NCBI RefSeq assembly: GCF_017742245.1
Contig: NZ_JAGHKO010000001.1
Span: forward strand, 2,695,061-2,759,060
DNA: 64,000 nt
Reading direction: 5' to 3'
DNA from: Niastella soli
GTDB taxonomy: Bacteria > Bacteroidota > Bacteroidia > Chitinophagales > Chitinophagaceae
The first letter of the stretch is position 1; every line of letters begins with the position of its first letter. The position numbers were made by a program, and so were the translations under genes. Positions 1-8,417 of this stretch are shown in pieces. A model generated the notes under the pieces. That model worked only from the letters and a program-made list of their open reading frames with translations, made no database searches and had not been told where the DNA came from.

Positions 1-1051
1 TGCTCAACAGGTTATTGATTATTTGTGTGAGCCTTACGGGGTCCCCTTCCAGGATATCTGGTAAAGAACTATCTATAGAGGTGGTTAAAGCGATCCCTTT
101 TGAATGCACCCTTTGTTCCACCATCTGCTCTATGGAATTTACCAGTCCGCGCAGGCTGAAGGGTAGTTTCTCGATCCGCATCATCCCTGCTTCAATTTTT
201 GAAATGTCGAGGATGTCATTCACGATAGTTAGCAGGTTTTCACCGGAACTCTGGATGGTAGAAACAAAATGTTTGGCATCAGCATCCATTTTTTTCTGTC
301 CCAGAAGTTGGGTGAAACCAAGGATGGCATTCATGGGCGTACGTATTTCGTGGCTCATGTTAGCAAGAAAGTTCTCTTTAATGCGCGCTGTTTCCCGCAC
401 TTTTCTTTCAGACCTGATCAGTTTCTGGATCATATACAGAATATACCACAAGAGTACGCCTGCTGCCAGTAACACCAATGCAATAAGAATATAACTGAAT
501 TCAAGCGCCTTTTTTCCACTGCGTTGAACGGAGTTGGTAATTTTCGACAACTCATCTCTTCTGGCATCGGTTATTTCCCGTACGTTGCTCTCAATGTTGT
601 AGGAGACCCATTCGGGTAAATTTGAATTAATGGTATCTTCAGCTGCTTTTACGCCGTGCCGGTGGTAGGCATGTAGCACGCTATGAAAGAGGTTGATCTT
701 TGTTTGGATGTTGGTGTCGAGCTTGTGAATGAGCGCCACGGTGTGGGAATCACCGGGAATAGACATCAGATAATGCTGAGAGCGCTGTATTTCGTCGAAC
801 TCTGAGTGTAATCCGGTTAAATAGCCAGTATCTCCCGATTCGATAAATCCCCGGATCTTTCTTTCAATCACCACTTTGCTTTTCGCGGCATTCAACATAT
901 TCTCGGTGATCTTAAATTCACCCATGAGCTCTTTATTGGCCCGAATGAGGGAATTCAGGTGTTTAGTTGAATTATACTCCACATAGATGAGTATAATTGT
1001 TCCTATAATGAAGGCGCCGAGAATATAGAATATGATCCTTTTTCCTGACAT
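1..1051 (-). CDS. Sensor histidine kinase (partial, C-terminus beyond window)
   Basis: Membrane sensor kinase, read leftward from ATG at 1051 and cut by the window edge after about 350 codons. Visible order: a first membrane segment (about residues 5-27), a helical extracytoplasmic region of roughly 150 residues resembling CHASE3-type sensors, a second membrane segment (about 183-205), a linker, then the HisKA dimerisation domain with H-box MSHEIRTPMNA, whose phospho-acceptor is His234. The start of the ATPase domain follows. It is 92 bp downstream of a LytTR response regulator on the same strand, so the two are likely a co-transcribed pair. Receiver domains further downstream cannot be excluded because the 3' part is missing. 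The ligand is unknown. Confidence 0.9.
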   Translation of the reverse strand, partial: MSGKRIIFYILGAFIIGTIILIYVEYNSTKHLNSLIRANKELMGEFKITENMLNAAKSKVVIERKIRGFIESGDTGYLTGLHSEFDEIQRSQHYLMSIPGDSHTVALIHKLDTNIQTKINLFHSVLHAYHRHGVKAAEDTINSNLPEWVSYNIESNVREITDARRDELSKITNSVQRSGKKALEFSYILIALVLLAAGVLLWYILYMIQKLIRSERKVRETARIKENFLANMSHEIRTPMNAILGFTQLLGQKKMDADAKHFVSTIQSSGENLLTIVNDILDISKIEAGMMRIEKLPFSLRGLVNSIEQMVEQRVHSKGIALTTSIDSSLPDILEGDPVRLTQIINNLLS

Positions 1052-1143
1052 GATGCTAAATTAATTGTGCCTTGCCAATTGAGAAGCGGGTACTCTGCAA
1101 AAAAGGAAAATCGATCGGTAAAAAAGGAAATTCAGGCGATGGC

Positions 1144-1839
1144 CTATAACACATTCATTCTCTTGTTTAAAGTAGCCCTGTAAGCGTCAGCGACCGGTAC
1201 TGTTTTTTCATGTACGATCAGTACCCCATCCCGTATAGTATCAATTTTATCGATCGCTACAATAAAAGACCGGTGCACCCGAAGGAATTTTTGTGCCGGC
1301 AGGTGATGTTCTACTGCTTTAAGCGAGTTGTGAATGGCATAAAAACGCTGGCTGGTGTGTAGTTTTACATAATCGCCCATAGCCTCCGCAAAAAGAATAT
1401 CATCCAGTTCAAGTCTTCTCACCACATTGGAATCCCGGATGAATATAAATTCATTGGTATTGATATTGAACTGGTCTTCCTTGCTCTCCAGCAAGTCCCT
1501 GGCTTTATCAATGGCCTGAATAAACCGGCTGCTGGTAATGGGTTTTATAAGATAATCGGCCACATTCAATTCAAAGGCATCAACCGCATATTCTCTTTTG
1601 GAGGTAGTGAAAATGATCAATGGCCGTTTTGTTCCCAGGTTCCTTATCAGCTCCAGACCCGTCATTCCAGGCATTTCAATATCCAGCAGTATCACATCAA
1701 CGGCTTCCTCCTGCAACACATTATAAGCCTGCATAGCGTCAATGCATTCTCCTACTACTGTAATGTCTTTTACCCGGCTGGCTAGCTGGATCAGTGTAGC
1801 TCTGGCTATTTCATTATCGTCTACGATCAGGACATTCAT
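1144..1839 (-). CDS. LytTR-family response regulator
   Basis: Cytoplasmic two-component regulator of 231 residues. Residues 1-120 form a receiver domain with the acidic pair D7/D8, phospho-acceptor Asp53 in LLDIEMPG, and the late Lys of the LIKPI motif. Residues about 132-231 form a LytTR DNA-binding domain (motifs LFAEAMGDYVKLHT and FLRVHRSFIVAIDKI). The length is normal for the AlgR/LytR class. It lies upstream of the histidine kinase gene on the same strand. LytTR regulators more often partner with LytS/YpdA-type kinases, whereas this kinase has a classical HisKA H-box. Target promoters are unknown. Confidence 0.95.
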   Translation of the reverse strand: MNVLIVDDNEIARATLIQLASRVKDITVVGECIDAMQAYNVLQEEAVDVILLDIEMPGMTGLELIRNLGTKRPLIIFTTSKREYAVDAFELNVADYLIKPITSSRFIQAIDKARDLLESKEDQFNINTNEFIFIRDSNVVRRLELDDILFAEAMGDYVKLHTSQRFYAIHNSLKAVEHHLPAQKFLRVHRSFIVAIDKIDTIRDGVLIVHEKTVPVADAYRATLNKRMNVL

Positions 1840-2016
1840 ATCTTAAAGATAAACAATATGGCCGACTTGCAAAAAGCCCCTGTTACCGATCCGTTTGGCT
1901 TGTTGAACGACTGGCCCTTTAACCCGCTTTGATCCTGAAGTAAGTTGCACCAGGTTTTACAGTACAATGTTTTGCTAGCAATCAAGCCTACTCAAGTCAT
2001 CAATAAAAAAACATTA

Positions 2017-3072
2017 ATGAAAAATATATTGTCAGGGATGAAATATCCTTTCGTCACAGGTTTATTTAGTCAATTAATTATTACAAATGCTATGGCACAA
2101 TCTAATTCAGTAAAAGCAGAAAACGACCCACATATATATCACGACGTTCGGGTATTTCTGAAAGCATTAAACGCAGGTGATGGAAAACCAATGGAACAGA
2201 TGACCCCGGCGGAAGCCCGCCAGGTGTTGATCGGGGCGCAAAAATCGGTTACGGTTGATTATTCAGGTATTGAAGAAAGCGAGAAGACCGTTACGCAGGA
2301 TGGCATTACGGTGAAGATCCATATTGTTAAGCCAGCCGGGGCAAAGATCGGTCTGCCTGTGTTTATGTTTTTCCATGGCGGAGGCTGGGTGCTGGGCGAT
2401 TATCCAACGCACCGCCGTATGGTGCGTGACCTGGTAGTGGAAAGTGGCGCAGCAGCCGTGTTTCCGGATTATACGCCATCACCAGAGGCGCATTATCCGC
2501 TAGCCATCGATCAGGCTTATGCAGCTACCAAATGGGTGTCCTTACATGGCTATGAAATTGGCGTGAATGGAAGCAAGCTGGCAGTAGCCGGAAATAGTGT
2601 AGGGGGTAATATGGCGGCGGTGGTATCGTTGATGGCAAAAGATAAAAAGGGGCCTGAGATAAAATACCAGGCGCTGTTATGGCCTGTGACAAATGCCAAT
2701 TTCGAAACCGGTTCCTATAACGCTTACGCAGATGGTCGGTTCCTTACTAAAAATATGATGATCTGGTTCTGGGATAATTATACAACCGATATAAACCAGC
2801 GAAACCTGATCTATGCTTCTCCATTGAAAGCAAGCTCCGAACAGTTGAAAGGGTTACCCCCTGCATTGGTCCAAACAGCAGAGAACGATGTGTTGCGGGA
2901 TGAAGGCGAGGCCTATGGACATAAACTGGATGAAGCAGGGGTGAAGGTGACCATAACCCGTTACGATGGCGTAATACACGACTGGGGTTTGTTGAACCCG
3001 CTCGCCACCCTGCCGGCTACCCGTTCGGCGATGTTACAGGCAGCTACTGAATTGAAAAACGCACTTAAATAA
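2017..3072 (+). CDS. Secreted alpha/beta-hydrolase, HSL-type esterase
   Basis: Predicted exported carboxylesterase of 351 residues. The frame is open from a TTG at 1945, but the ATG at 2017 directly precedes a signal-peptide-like segment ending AMA-QS and is the better start. Family marks: oxyanion-hole motif HGGGW, nucleophile elbow GNSVGG (the GDSAGG position, Ser nucleophile), an acid in ENDVLRDEGE, and a late His in VIHDW. This is the hormone-sensitive-lipase (HSL) family of short-chain esterases. A Dps gene starts 4 bp after the stop, which suggests co-transcription. The substrate cannot be read from sequence. Confidence 0.88.
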   Translation: MKNILSGMKYPFVTGLFSQLIITNAMAQSNSVKAENDPHIYHDVRVFLKALNAGDGKPMEQMTPAEARQVLIGAQKSVTVDYSGIEESEKTVTQDGITVKIHIVKPAGAKIGLPVFMFFHGGGWVLGDYPTHRRMVRDLVVESGAAAVFPDYTPSPEAHYPLAIDQAYAATKWVSLHGYEIGVNGSKLAVAGNSVGGNMAAVVSLMAKDKKGPEIKYQALLWPVTNANFETGSYNAYADGRFLTKNMMIWFWDNYTTDINQRNLIYASPLKASSEQLKGLPPALVQTAENDVLRDEGEAYGHKLDEAGVKVTITRYDGVIHDWGLLNPLATLPATRSAMLQAATELKNALK

Positions 3073-3076
3073 AAAA

Positions 3077-3556
3077 ATGATCATGAAAGCGAATATTGGT
3101 ATAAATGAAGTCAACACGTCAGAAGTGGCCCATGAGTTAAGCAAGTTACTGGCAGATGAATTTGTTCTTTATACAAAGGCAAGGAATGCCCACTGGAATG
3201 TAGAGGGGCCTGATTTTATTAACAAGCATTTGTTCTTTGAAACCCAGTACAACGAGTTGCAGGATATTGTAGATGATGTAGCAGAACGAATACGGCAATT
3301 GGGGCATTACGCGCCGGCAACGCTGGGTGCTTACCTGGAACTGACAGAATTAACTGAGATCTTCAGGCAACGCAACGATGGAGAGGGATTTATAAAGGAA
3401 ATGCTCGAAGATCATGATCACATCATTATAAAGCTGCGTAAACACATCGATGTATTTGCCAACGAGTATTACGACGAGGGGACCAGCGATTTTATTACCG
3501 GGTTAATGAGAACGCATGAGAAGATGGCCTGGTTCTTACGCGCGCATCTGAAGTAG
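3077..3556 (+). CDS. dps: Dps-family ferritin-like DNA-protection protein
   Basis: Small four-helix ferritin-like protein of 159 residues (157 if the second ATG at 3083 is used). Dps dodecamers oxidise and store iron with peroxide and shield DNA under stress. The family signature is clear: ARNAHWNVEGPDF carries the ferroxidase His, followed by FFETQYNELQDIVDDVAERIRQLG with the conserved Asp/Glu ligands. There is no N-terminal lysine-rich DNA-binding tail, so DNA binding is uncertain. It follows the esterase by 4 bp and is followed by a strong terminator. Confidence 0.93.
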   Translation: MIMKANIGINEVNTSEVAHELSKLLADEFVLYTKARNAHWNVEGPDFINKHLFFETQYNELQDIVDDVAERIRQLGHYAPATLGAYLELTELTEIFRQRNDGEGFIKEMLEDHDHIIIKLRKHIDVFANEYYDEGTSDFITGLMRTHEKMAWFLRAHLK

Positions 3557-3638
3557 GTGATAGGTGAAATAGGAATGGGTTAAGTGTGATAGAAGCAAGG
3601 GTCACATGAGCAGGGCAACACCCCTTGTAGCCCAACCT

Positions 3639-3668
3639 GCCCTCCCGACTTGTCGGGAGGGCTTTTTT
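3639..3668 (+). terminator. Intrinsic terminator after dps
   Basis: Perfect 10-bp stem GCCCTCCCGA / TCGGGAGGGC with a CTTG loop, followed by six T. It would end the esterase-dps transcript. Confidence 0.9.
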
Positions 3669-3747
3669 ATTTAAAATAGCCAGATAGTACAGGACAATTT
3701 TTCATACATAGGAGCTAGTTTTACGGCGATAGCTAATCTATTGCCAT

Positions 3748-5379
3748 ATGATGAATTACAGATCACTCTTTTTTAATATTTCTGTTCTTTTCGTTGTTAC
3801 TGCATCGTTTAATGCAGCTGCCCAGGAAATGCCCGTGACTTTAAAGCCAGTTACTTTTAATGTAAAGCCGTCACAAGGCTATACGTTCCGGTTAATGAAC
3901 CCCTGCTATCCGTTTACCGGTAGTAAAAATGCCATCATCCGTTTGGCCCCGGCGCTCACGGAGTTAACAGGTGTCAGAAGCAATGATGCCTCCAATGCGG
4001 TTCAACTGAAATTCCCCTCCTCCGTAAACGTACTTATTGCCCTTCCCCAGGGGCTGCAATTACATACTGCAAATACCCAGCTGGTAATTGATAGTGCTTT
4101 CACCGTTACCGGACTGCCGCCTTATTCTTTATATAAAGTCCCTTACAAAAAAGGATGGCAAAATGTGAGCTATGAAAGTAAAGAAGGATTTATTGCCGGC
4201 GTTATTGGCGCCGATCAACAGCTTTCCATGCAAAGCGCCCATCTTCCTGACGGCCGGCTCTGGCGTCCTTATATCACAGATGGACTAACTGATGGCCACC
4301 GGCTTTTTGAGATCATTGGCGGGCCCGACAAACCCGTTATTGATGAAGGTATGCCGGGTACTGAAGGCGTACAGGGTGGTTTTGAAGGGGGTACCTGTGT
4401 GAAAGTGGGAAATACCTACCATATGTTCCCTACAGAACGCGCCGGTGAAATAGGCGTGGAACCTTATTATGATCGTGTTAAAACCCGGATAGGTCATTGG
4501 GAAAGCCCTGATGCCATTCATTGGAAACGGGTAGGCACCATCTATCAGGCAAGTGGTAAATATGCTATTGCCGAAGAAGATAACCCAATGAACGACCGGC
4601 GCGGTGCTATTTGGTCGTACAACGCGGTGTTTAATGAAAAAGAAGACCGGTGGTATGGTTATTACCTGGCGTATACAGTAGATCGAAACATACAACCCAA
4701 TCATTCCTTTGGCCGCATCTGGTGCACAAAATCTCAGACAAAGGGAATGGAAGGCATTGGTGGTCCTTACGATGAAGGACAGCTGATCATGGAGCCAGGT
4801 CTTGATGCACAACCCTGGGAGGGCCGGCAGGGCGTGGCTTCCTTTTATCCTTATCCGGTACAGGATGGCTGGCTGGGTTTTTATGCCGGCGCTTACCCAT
4901 TTAAAACCTGGGCCGATTATCCTAAGAAGACTGGCACTGGCTGGTTTATCGGATTGGCAAAATCAGCTTCCATGGATGGTCCGTGGAAACGGTTGGATAC
5001 TACAGTTAATCCGGTTAAAAGTATCAATCCCGAGTTTGTTGAAAATCCCATTGTATATAAATTGCAAAACGGCGCATATATAACTGTGTTTGATGGTGGG
5101 CCCGATGGTGGTGCACATCATTTCCCCAATATGATCGGCTACACACTTTCAAAAGATGGGATACACTGGAGCGAAGCCCGTTACATTCCCCTGCACACCA
5201 AAGTAAAACGCTGGTGGAGTACCATGCGCACGCCGTTATGCCTGCTCCCTGAAGGCGACAATGTTTATACGATCGTATATGCGGCTTACAACCAGCCCAA
5301 CAAACGGTTCCGTCCTATGGGTATGGTAAAGGTGAAGATGGACCCTGCAGTGTTAGAAGAGCTGTTGAAGGGGTTGTAG
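3748..5379 (+). CDS. Secreted glycosidase-like protein (GH43/GH32-type propeller)
   Basis: Exported protein of 543 residues (second ATG at 3751). A signal peptide of about 25 residues ends AAAQ. Residues about 30-150 look like a beta-sandwich. From about 180 on there are propeller-blade motifs such as WESPDAIHWKRVG, GPDGGAHH and SKDGIHWSEA, typical of five-bladed beta-propeller glycosidases (GH43, GH32, GH117 and relatives) that act on plant or algal glycans. Exact family and substrate are not determined. It is monocistronic or followed by a tiny frame at 5391. Other glycan-active genes lie nearby (GH3, sulfatase, PL9) but there is no SusC/SusD pair in the window. Confidence 0.72.
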   Translation: MMNYRSLFFNISVLFVVTASFNAAAQEMPVTLKPVTFNVKPSQGYTFRLMNPCYPFTGSKNAIIRLAPALTELTGVRSNDASNAVQLKFPSSVNVLIALPQGLQLHTANTQLVIDSAFTVTGLPPYSLYKVPYKKGWQNVSYESKEGFIAGVIGADQQLSMQSAHLPDGRLWRPYITDGLTDGHRLFEIIGGPDKPVIDEGMPGTEGVQGGFEGGTCVKVGNTYHMFPTERAGEIGVEPYYDRVKTRIGHWESPDAIHWKRVGTIYQASGKYAIAEEDNPMNDRRGAIWSYNAVFNEKEDRWYGYYLAYTVDRNIQPNHSFGRIWCTKSQTKGMEGIGGPYDEGQLIMEPGLDAQPWEGRQGVASFYPYPVQDGWLGFYAGAYPFKTWADYPKKTGTGWFIGLAKSASMDGPWKRLDTTVNPVKSINPEFVENPIVYKLQNGAYITVFDGGPDGGAHHFPNMIGYTLSKDGIHWSEARYIPLHTKVKRWWSTMRTPLCLLPEGDNVYTIVYAAYNQPNKRFRPMGMVKVKMDPAVLEELLKGL

Positions 5380-5390
5380 AAGAGTGGGTA

Positions 5391-5516
5391 ATGAATTTTA
5401 TAGTGAGGGACCCAAGGAAGGATAAAAAAAGTCAGGAAGCCAAGGAATTCATTGAAAAAAACGGTTTCCCTGATGTTCTTTTAAAAATAAAAGAAGCCAT
5501 GTATGGCAAGAAATAG
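5391..5516 (+). CDS. Possible 41-residue small protein
   Basis: Short frame starting 11 bases after the stop of the propeller protein, encoding a lysine-rich peptide (starts MNFIVRDPRKDKK, ends AMYGKK). The composition is amphipathic and protein-like (KEFIEKNGFPDVLLKIKEAM), and a bidirectional terminator follows at 5591. It may be a real small gene coupled to the upstream one, or a degraded gene end. I do not recognise the family. Confidence 0.33.
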   Translation: MNFIVRDPRKDKKSQEAKEFIEKNGFPDVLLKIKEAMYGKK

Positions 5517-5590
5517 TGGTCGTCTCTAAAAGTTTTTTCGGCTGCGTCATGCAGCCAATAAAAGGATATATAGTTTCAAAAGTGCTTGTT

Positions 5591-5630
5591 ATACAAAAGC
5601 CTGCCACTCAACGATGGCAGGCTTTTGTAT
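5591..5630. terminator. Bidirectional terminator
   Basis: Perfect 16-bp inverted repeat (arms 5591-5606 and 5615-5630) with an 8-base loop. The arm ends give T-rich tails on both strands. It lies between the rightward 3.7-5.5 kb genes and the leftward gene ending at 5694. Confidence 0.85.
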
Positions 5631-5693
5631 TTATAGTATCCCATACTAATGCAATGTATGCAAGTGGTATGGAAAAAAGATATTTAATGTATA

Positions 5694-6200
5694 TTATGCA
5701 TTATCAATCATTCGAATGGGTTTTTTAAGCCGGTAGAATTTGAGTATCAAAATATACAGCCTTACTCCATTTATAACCACTCCCAATGGTAATATAAAAA
5801 AGGTCAAAATAGTGAGAAGCATATATCCTCTGAATGAGAAGGATATGAATGAATAGAGTAGTGCGTCAAGACCTCTTATTCCCAGATAGAGCGCCCACAA
5901 CATATGTATAGAAAACAAGCCCAATAAAAGAGTACTGAACCCGTTTGGAACAATGGCAGTGGGATCCACCTCTAACAAACTTTCTTCATCGTTATCGCGG
6001 AAGAAGACTATTTTATTTTTTAAGGTTACAAAAAGATAAAGCAGGGTACTGTAAATCGCAAAGGAGGCCCAGATCTGCCAATCAGTATATCCACCGTTAA
6101 TCATGGAAAAAATGCCAAATAACGACCACACGGCAAATAATAGTTCAAAAAAAATGAGCCAATTGCAAACACCTGAAAGGGTTAGTAGGATTTTCTTCAT
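5694..6200 (-). CDS. Hypothetical four-helix membrane protein
   Basis: 168 residues with about four membrane-spanning segments (near residues 12-35, 43-60, 90-112 and 125-152) and a short acidic stretch RDNDEESLLEVD between the second and third. The C-terminal tail is basic (RLKKPIRM). I do not recognise a family and no catalytic motif is visible. The start is the only ATG before the first hydrophobic segment. It stands alone, convergent with the propeller gene, with the terminator at 5591-5630 just past its end. Confidence 0.65.
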   Translation of the reverse strand: MKKILLTLSGVCNWLIFFELLFAVWSLFGIFSMINGGYTDWQIWASFAIYSTLLYLFVTLKNKIVFFRDNDEESLLEVDPTAIVPNGFSTLLLGLFSIHMLWALYLGIRGLDALLYSFISFSFRGYMLLTILTFFILPLGVVINGVRLYILILKFYRLKKPIRMIDNA

Positions 6201-6288
6201 AGGGTAGTTTATTTGCGACTAAAGTAGTAAAACATTTTAATTATTCATAAATACCCGGAATTTTCAGCTTTTTAGGATATAACACTTG

Positions 6289-6942
6289 TCAGCTGTTAAC
6301 AACTGGCAGCTGTTTCTTTGTCCTATTCATTAATGTTTGAAACTGCTCAACAAAAAGCCCTACGTGGTAGCCATCCACCAGTGCATGATGAACATGTATC
6401 GATACCGGCAGAAACTTATTCCCATTTTCCTCCGTGATCTTTCCAAAGGTGATTTTCGGACTGCTATCTGCAAACGAAAAGCACCGCGCATGGGAAACCG
6501 AGGTGAAGTTTAGCCAGGGCAGGGCGGAGAAATGAATAACGTTTTCTCCTGATACCGCCGGGGTTAATCCGCTCGCCAGTTTCTCTGCTTCAACTATCTG
6601 GGTGGCGTTGGCATAAAAAACATCTTCATTGTCGCTATAATCTATGTAAGAAAACCCAAAAGTTCCATCTGCGCGATGAACGGTAGGCGAGGCATTGATC
6701 TGATCGAACAGATAAACTTCTCCGTTCACAATGCGATACCGGAAATTCTCAATGCTATTGGCCGCTTTTAATGACTGGTACAGGTAATACTGGAAAAAGG
6801 AGATCGCATTCTCTTTGGCATAGTGATATGCAGCTGTACAATCTATGGAAACGGTTATTCCAAAAAAGGGTTCTTCAAATTGGGAAAAGAACCTATAATG
6901 GTCTTTTCTAACCCAGTTGTTTATATCGATCGGTGTTTTCAT
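6289..6942 (-). CDS. CatA-like (chloramphenicol acetyltransferase family) protein
   Basis: 217 residues, the usual length of a type A chloramphenicol acetyltransferase, a trimeric acetyl-CoA-dependent O-acetyltransferase. The catalytic motif HHALVDGYHVG (HHxxxDG) lies near the C-terminus, and the N-terminal NNWVRKDHYRFF plus EEPFFGITVSIDCT match the family start. The start codon is 2 bp after the stop of the HAD gene, so the two form an operon. Chromosomal CAT-like proteins of Bacteroidetes do not always confer resistance, so the acceptor may be another alcohol. Confidence 0.88.
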   Translation of the reverse strand: MKTPIDINNWVRKDHYRFFSQFEEPFFGITVSIDCTAAYHYAKENAISFFQYYLYQSLKAANSIENFRYRIVNGEVYLFDQINASPTVHRADGTFGFSYIDYSDNEDVFYANATQIVEAEKLASGLTPAVSGENVIHFSALPWLNFTSVSHARCFSFADSSPKITFGKITEENGNKFLPVSIHVHHALVDGYHVGLFVEQFQTLMNRTKKQLPVVNS

Positions 6943-6944
6943 GG

Positions 6945-7637
6945 CTAATCTAAATATTGAATGATGTCAGCAATATTGTTTAATGAAAGCAGGTTGGGGT
7001 GTTCCACTTTTTCTTCATGTAATTCGTGTTGCCAGGTAGTATGAAATGGAATGTGTGCGGCAAATGCGTCCAATGCCAGTACTGGCAACACATCTGATTT
7101 TACTGAATTGCCCAGCATCAGAAAATTGGCCGGTGAACAATCCAGGTGTTTCAACAGCTTTTGATAATTGGCGACCTTTTTATTGCTCATGATCTCTATG
7201 TGATGAAAATAATTCTGCAGGCCTGATTTGTTTAGTTTTCTTTCCTGGTCAAGCAGATCGCCTTTGGTGGCAATAACCAGCCGGTATTTGCCCTGTAACG
7301 CATTGAGTGTTTCTTCAACGCCTTCCAGGATCTCGATGGGTTTTTCTAACATGTCATTACCCAGTTCCAGCACCTGGTTGATCAACTGCAGCGGGGCCGT
7401 TCCATTCGAAACCCGGGTAATGGTTTCAATCATGCAAAGAATAACTCCTTTTATCCCGTAACCATACAGGTGTAAGTTTTTCATTTCGGTATTAAACAGT
7501 TCCTGACGGGCGGCGTCGGGTGGTAAATAACCTGCCAGTAATTCGCAGAAATGGTTTTCCGCTTCCTGAAAGTAAGGTTCATTTATCCAAAGGGTATCAT
7601 CCGCATCAAAAGCAATGATTTTTATTTGCGTTCTCAT
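6945..7637 (-). CDS. HAD-superfamily hydrolase
   Basis: 230-residue phosphatase-like protein. HAD motif I, FDADDTLW, gives nucleophile Asp11 and Asp13; motif II is IATKG; the motif III lysine lies in MSNKKV; motif IV is probably GNSVKSDVLP. A helical cap lies between motifs I and II, as in subfamily I enzymes (YjjG/haloacid-dehalogenase-like). It is the first gene of a two-gene unit with the CAT-like gene and is divergent from a Crp-type regulator starting 83 bp away. The natural substrate is unknown. Confidence 0.9.
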   Translation of the reverse strand: MRTQIKIIAFDADDTLWINEPYFQEAENHFCELLAGYLPPDAARQELFNTEMKNLHLYGYGIKGVILCMIETITRVSNGTAPLQLINQVLELGNDMLEKPIEILEGVEETLNALQGKYRLVIATKGDLLDQERKLNKSGLQNYFHHIEIMSNKKVANYQKLLKHLDCSPANFLMLGNSVKSDVLPVLALDAFAAHIPFHTTWQHELHEEKVEHPNLLSLNNIADIIQYLD

Positions 7638-7696
7638 AGCTACATTTGTTTATATTTCCAGCTTGCAAAATTCCAGGGTTACTTCAATAATAAAAA

Positions 7697-7708
7697 GGAC
7701 ATTTGTCC
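7697..7708. promoter_or_regulatory. Small palindrome in divergent HAD/Crp promoter region
   Basis: GGACA-TT-TGTCC lies 12 bases upstream of the Crp-type gene within the 83-bp divergent interval. It could be a regulator site, but five-base arms can occur by chance. Confidence 0.2.
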
Positions 7709-7720
7709 CAACCTGATAAT

Positions 7721-8287
7721 ATGCTTCGTACCAATAACGCTTTTTTATCTTTTATAGAACCGCTGTATAATATCCAACAGCATAAGGAAGACATTCTTTT
7801 AAAAGAGTATGCCGGGGAGCAATTATTGTTGCAGCAGGGGGAAAAGCCTGCCAAAGTGTTGCTGCTAAAAGAGGGCATCACCAAATGTTATTTTAATGAG
7901 GAAGACGACCGTAAGTTTATTGTCGAATTCCTGGGCAGGGGAGAGATCATGGGCGAAATTGAGGTTATAAAGGATAGTCCCTGTTTATGTAATATAAAGG
8001 CATTAACACCGGTGAAAGTATATGCTATTTCCATCTCTTATTTTAAATCGTTGCTGGAAAAAGACCTGACGTTTAATAAAATATTACTGGAATCTTTTGC
8101 CGAACGCATCAGCAACACGGCCACCCGTGCCTCCTTTCAGCAGTTACATACCGTAGAGCATACGTTAGGTAAATTGCTGGAATTACAGCAAATGCAGGGG
8201 CTTGAGATCTCCAAGGAAGATATGGCGGCTTACCTGGGTATTACCATCCGCAGCCTGAACCGGACGTTGCAAAAATTGAAGGCATAA
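7721..8287 (+). CDS. Crp/Fnr-family transcription regulator
   Basis: 188 residues from ATG 7721; the frame is also open from a TTG at 7703. Residues about 20-120 form a cyclic-nucleotide-binding-like beta-roll (EQLLLQQGEKPAKVLLLKEG, then FLGRGEIMGEIEVIKD). The last 40 residues form the winged helix (SKEDMAAYLGITIRSLNRTL). No cysteine cluster for an Fnr-type FeS cluster is visible. It is divergent from the HAD-CAT operon, which may be its target; this is an inference from arrangement only. Confidence 0.9.
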   Translation: MLRTNNAFLSFIEPLYNIQQHKEDILLKEYAGEQLLLQQGEKPAKVLLLKEGITKCYFNEEDDRKFIVEFLGRGEIMGEIEVIKDSPCLCNIKALTPVKVYAISISYFKSLLEKDLTFNKILLESFAERISNTATRASFQQLHTVEHTLGKLLELQQMQGLEISKEDMAAYLGITIRSLNRTLQKLKA

Positions 8288-8386
8288 TGGCCCTTCCCGG
8301 TTACACACTTATCTGCCAAATCTGCACGGTTATTGGCTAAAATGACACGTTGGTAAGGTTTTTCAACGGTTATAAATGACCGATAT

Positions 8387-8394
8387 TAATTTTG
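8387..8394 (+). promoter_or_regulatory. Candidate Bacteroidetes -7 box for BACON lipoprotein
   Basis: TAATTTTG matches the TAnnTTTG -7 consensus, 23 bases before the ATG at 8418. No good -33 TTTG is visible at the expected distance. Confidence 0.4.
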
Positions 8395-8417
8395 TTAGTA
8401 TTCAATAAACCATTCCC

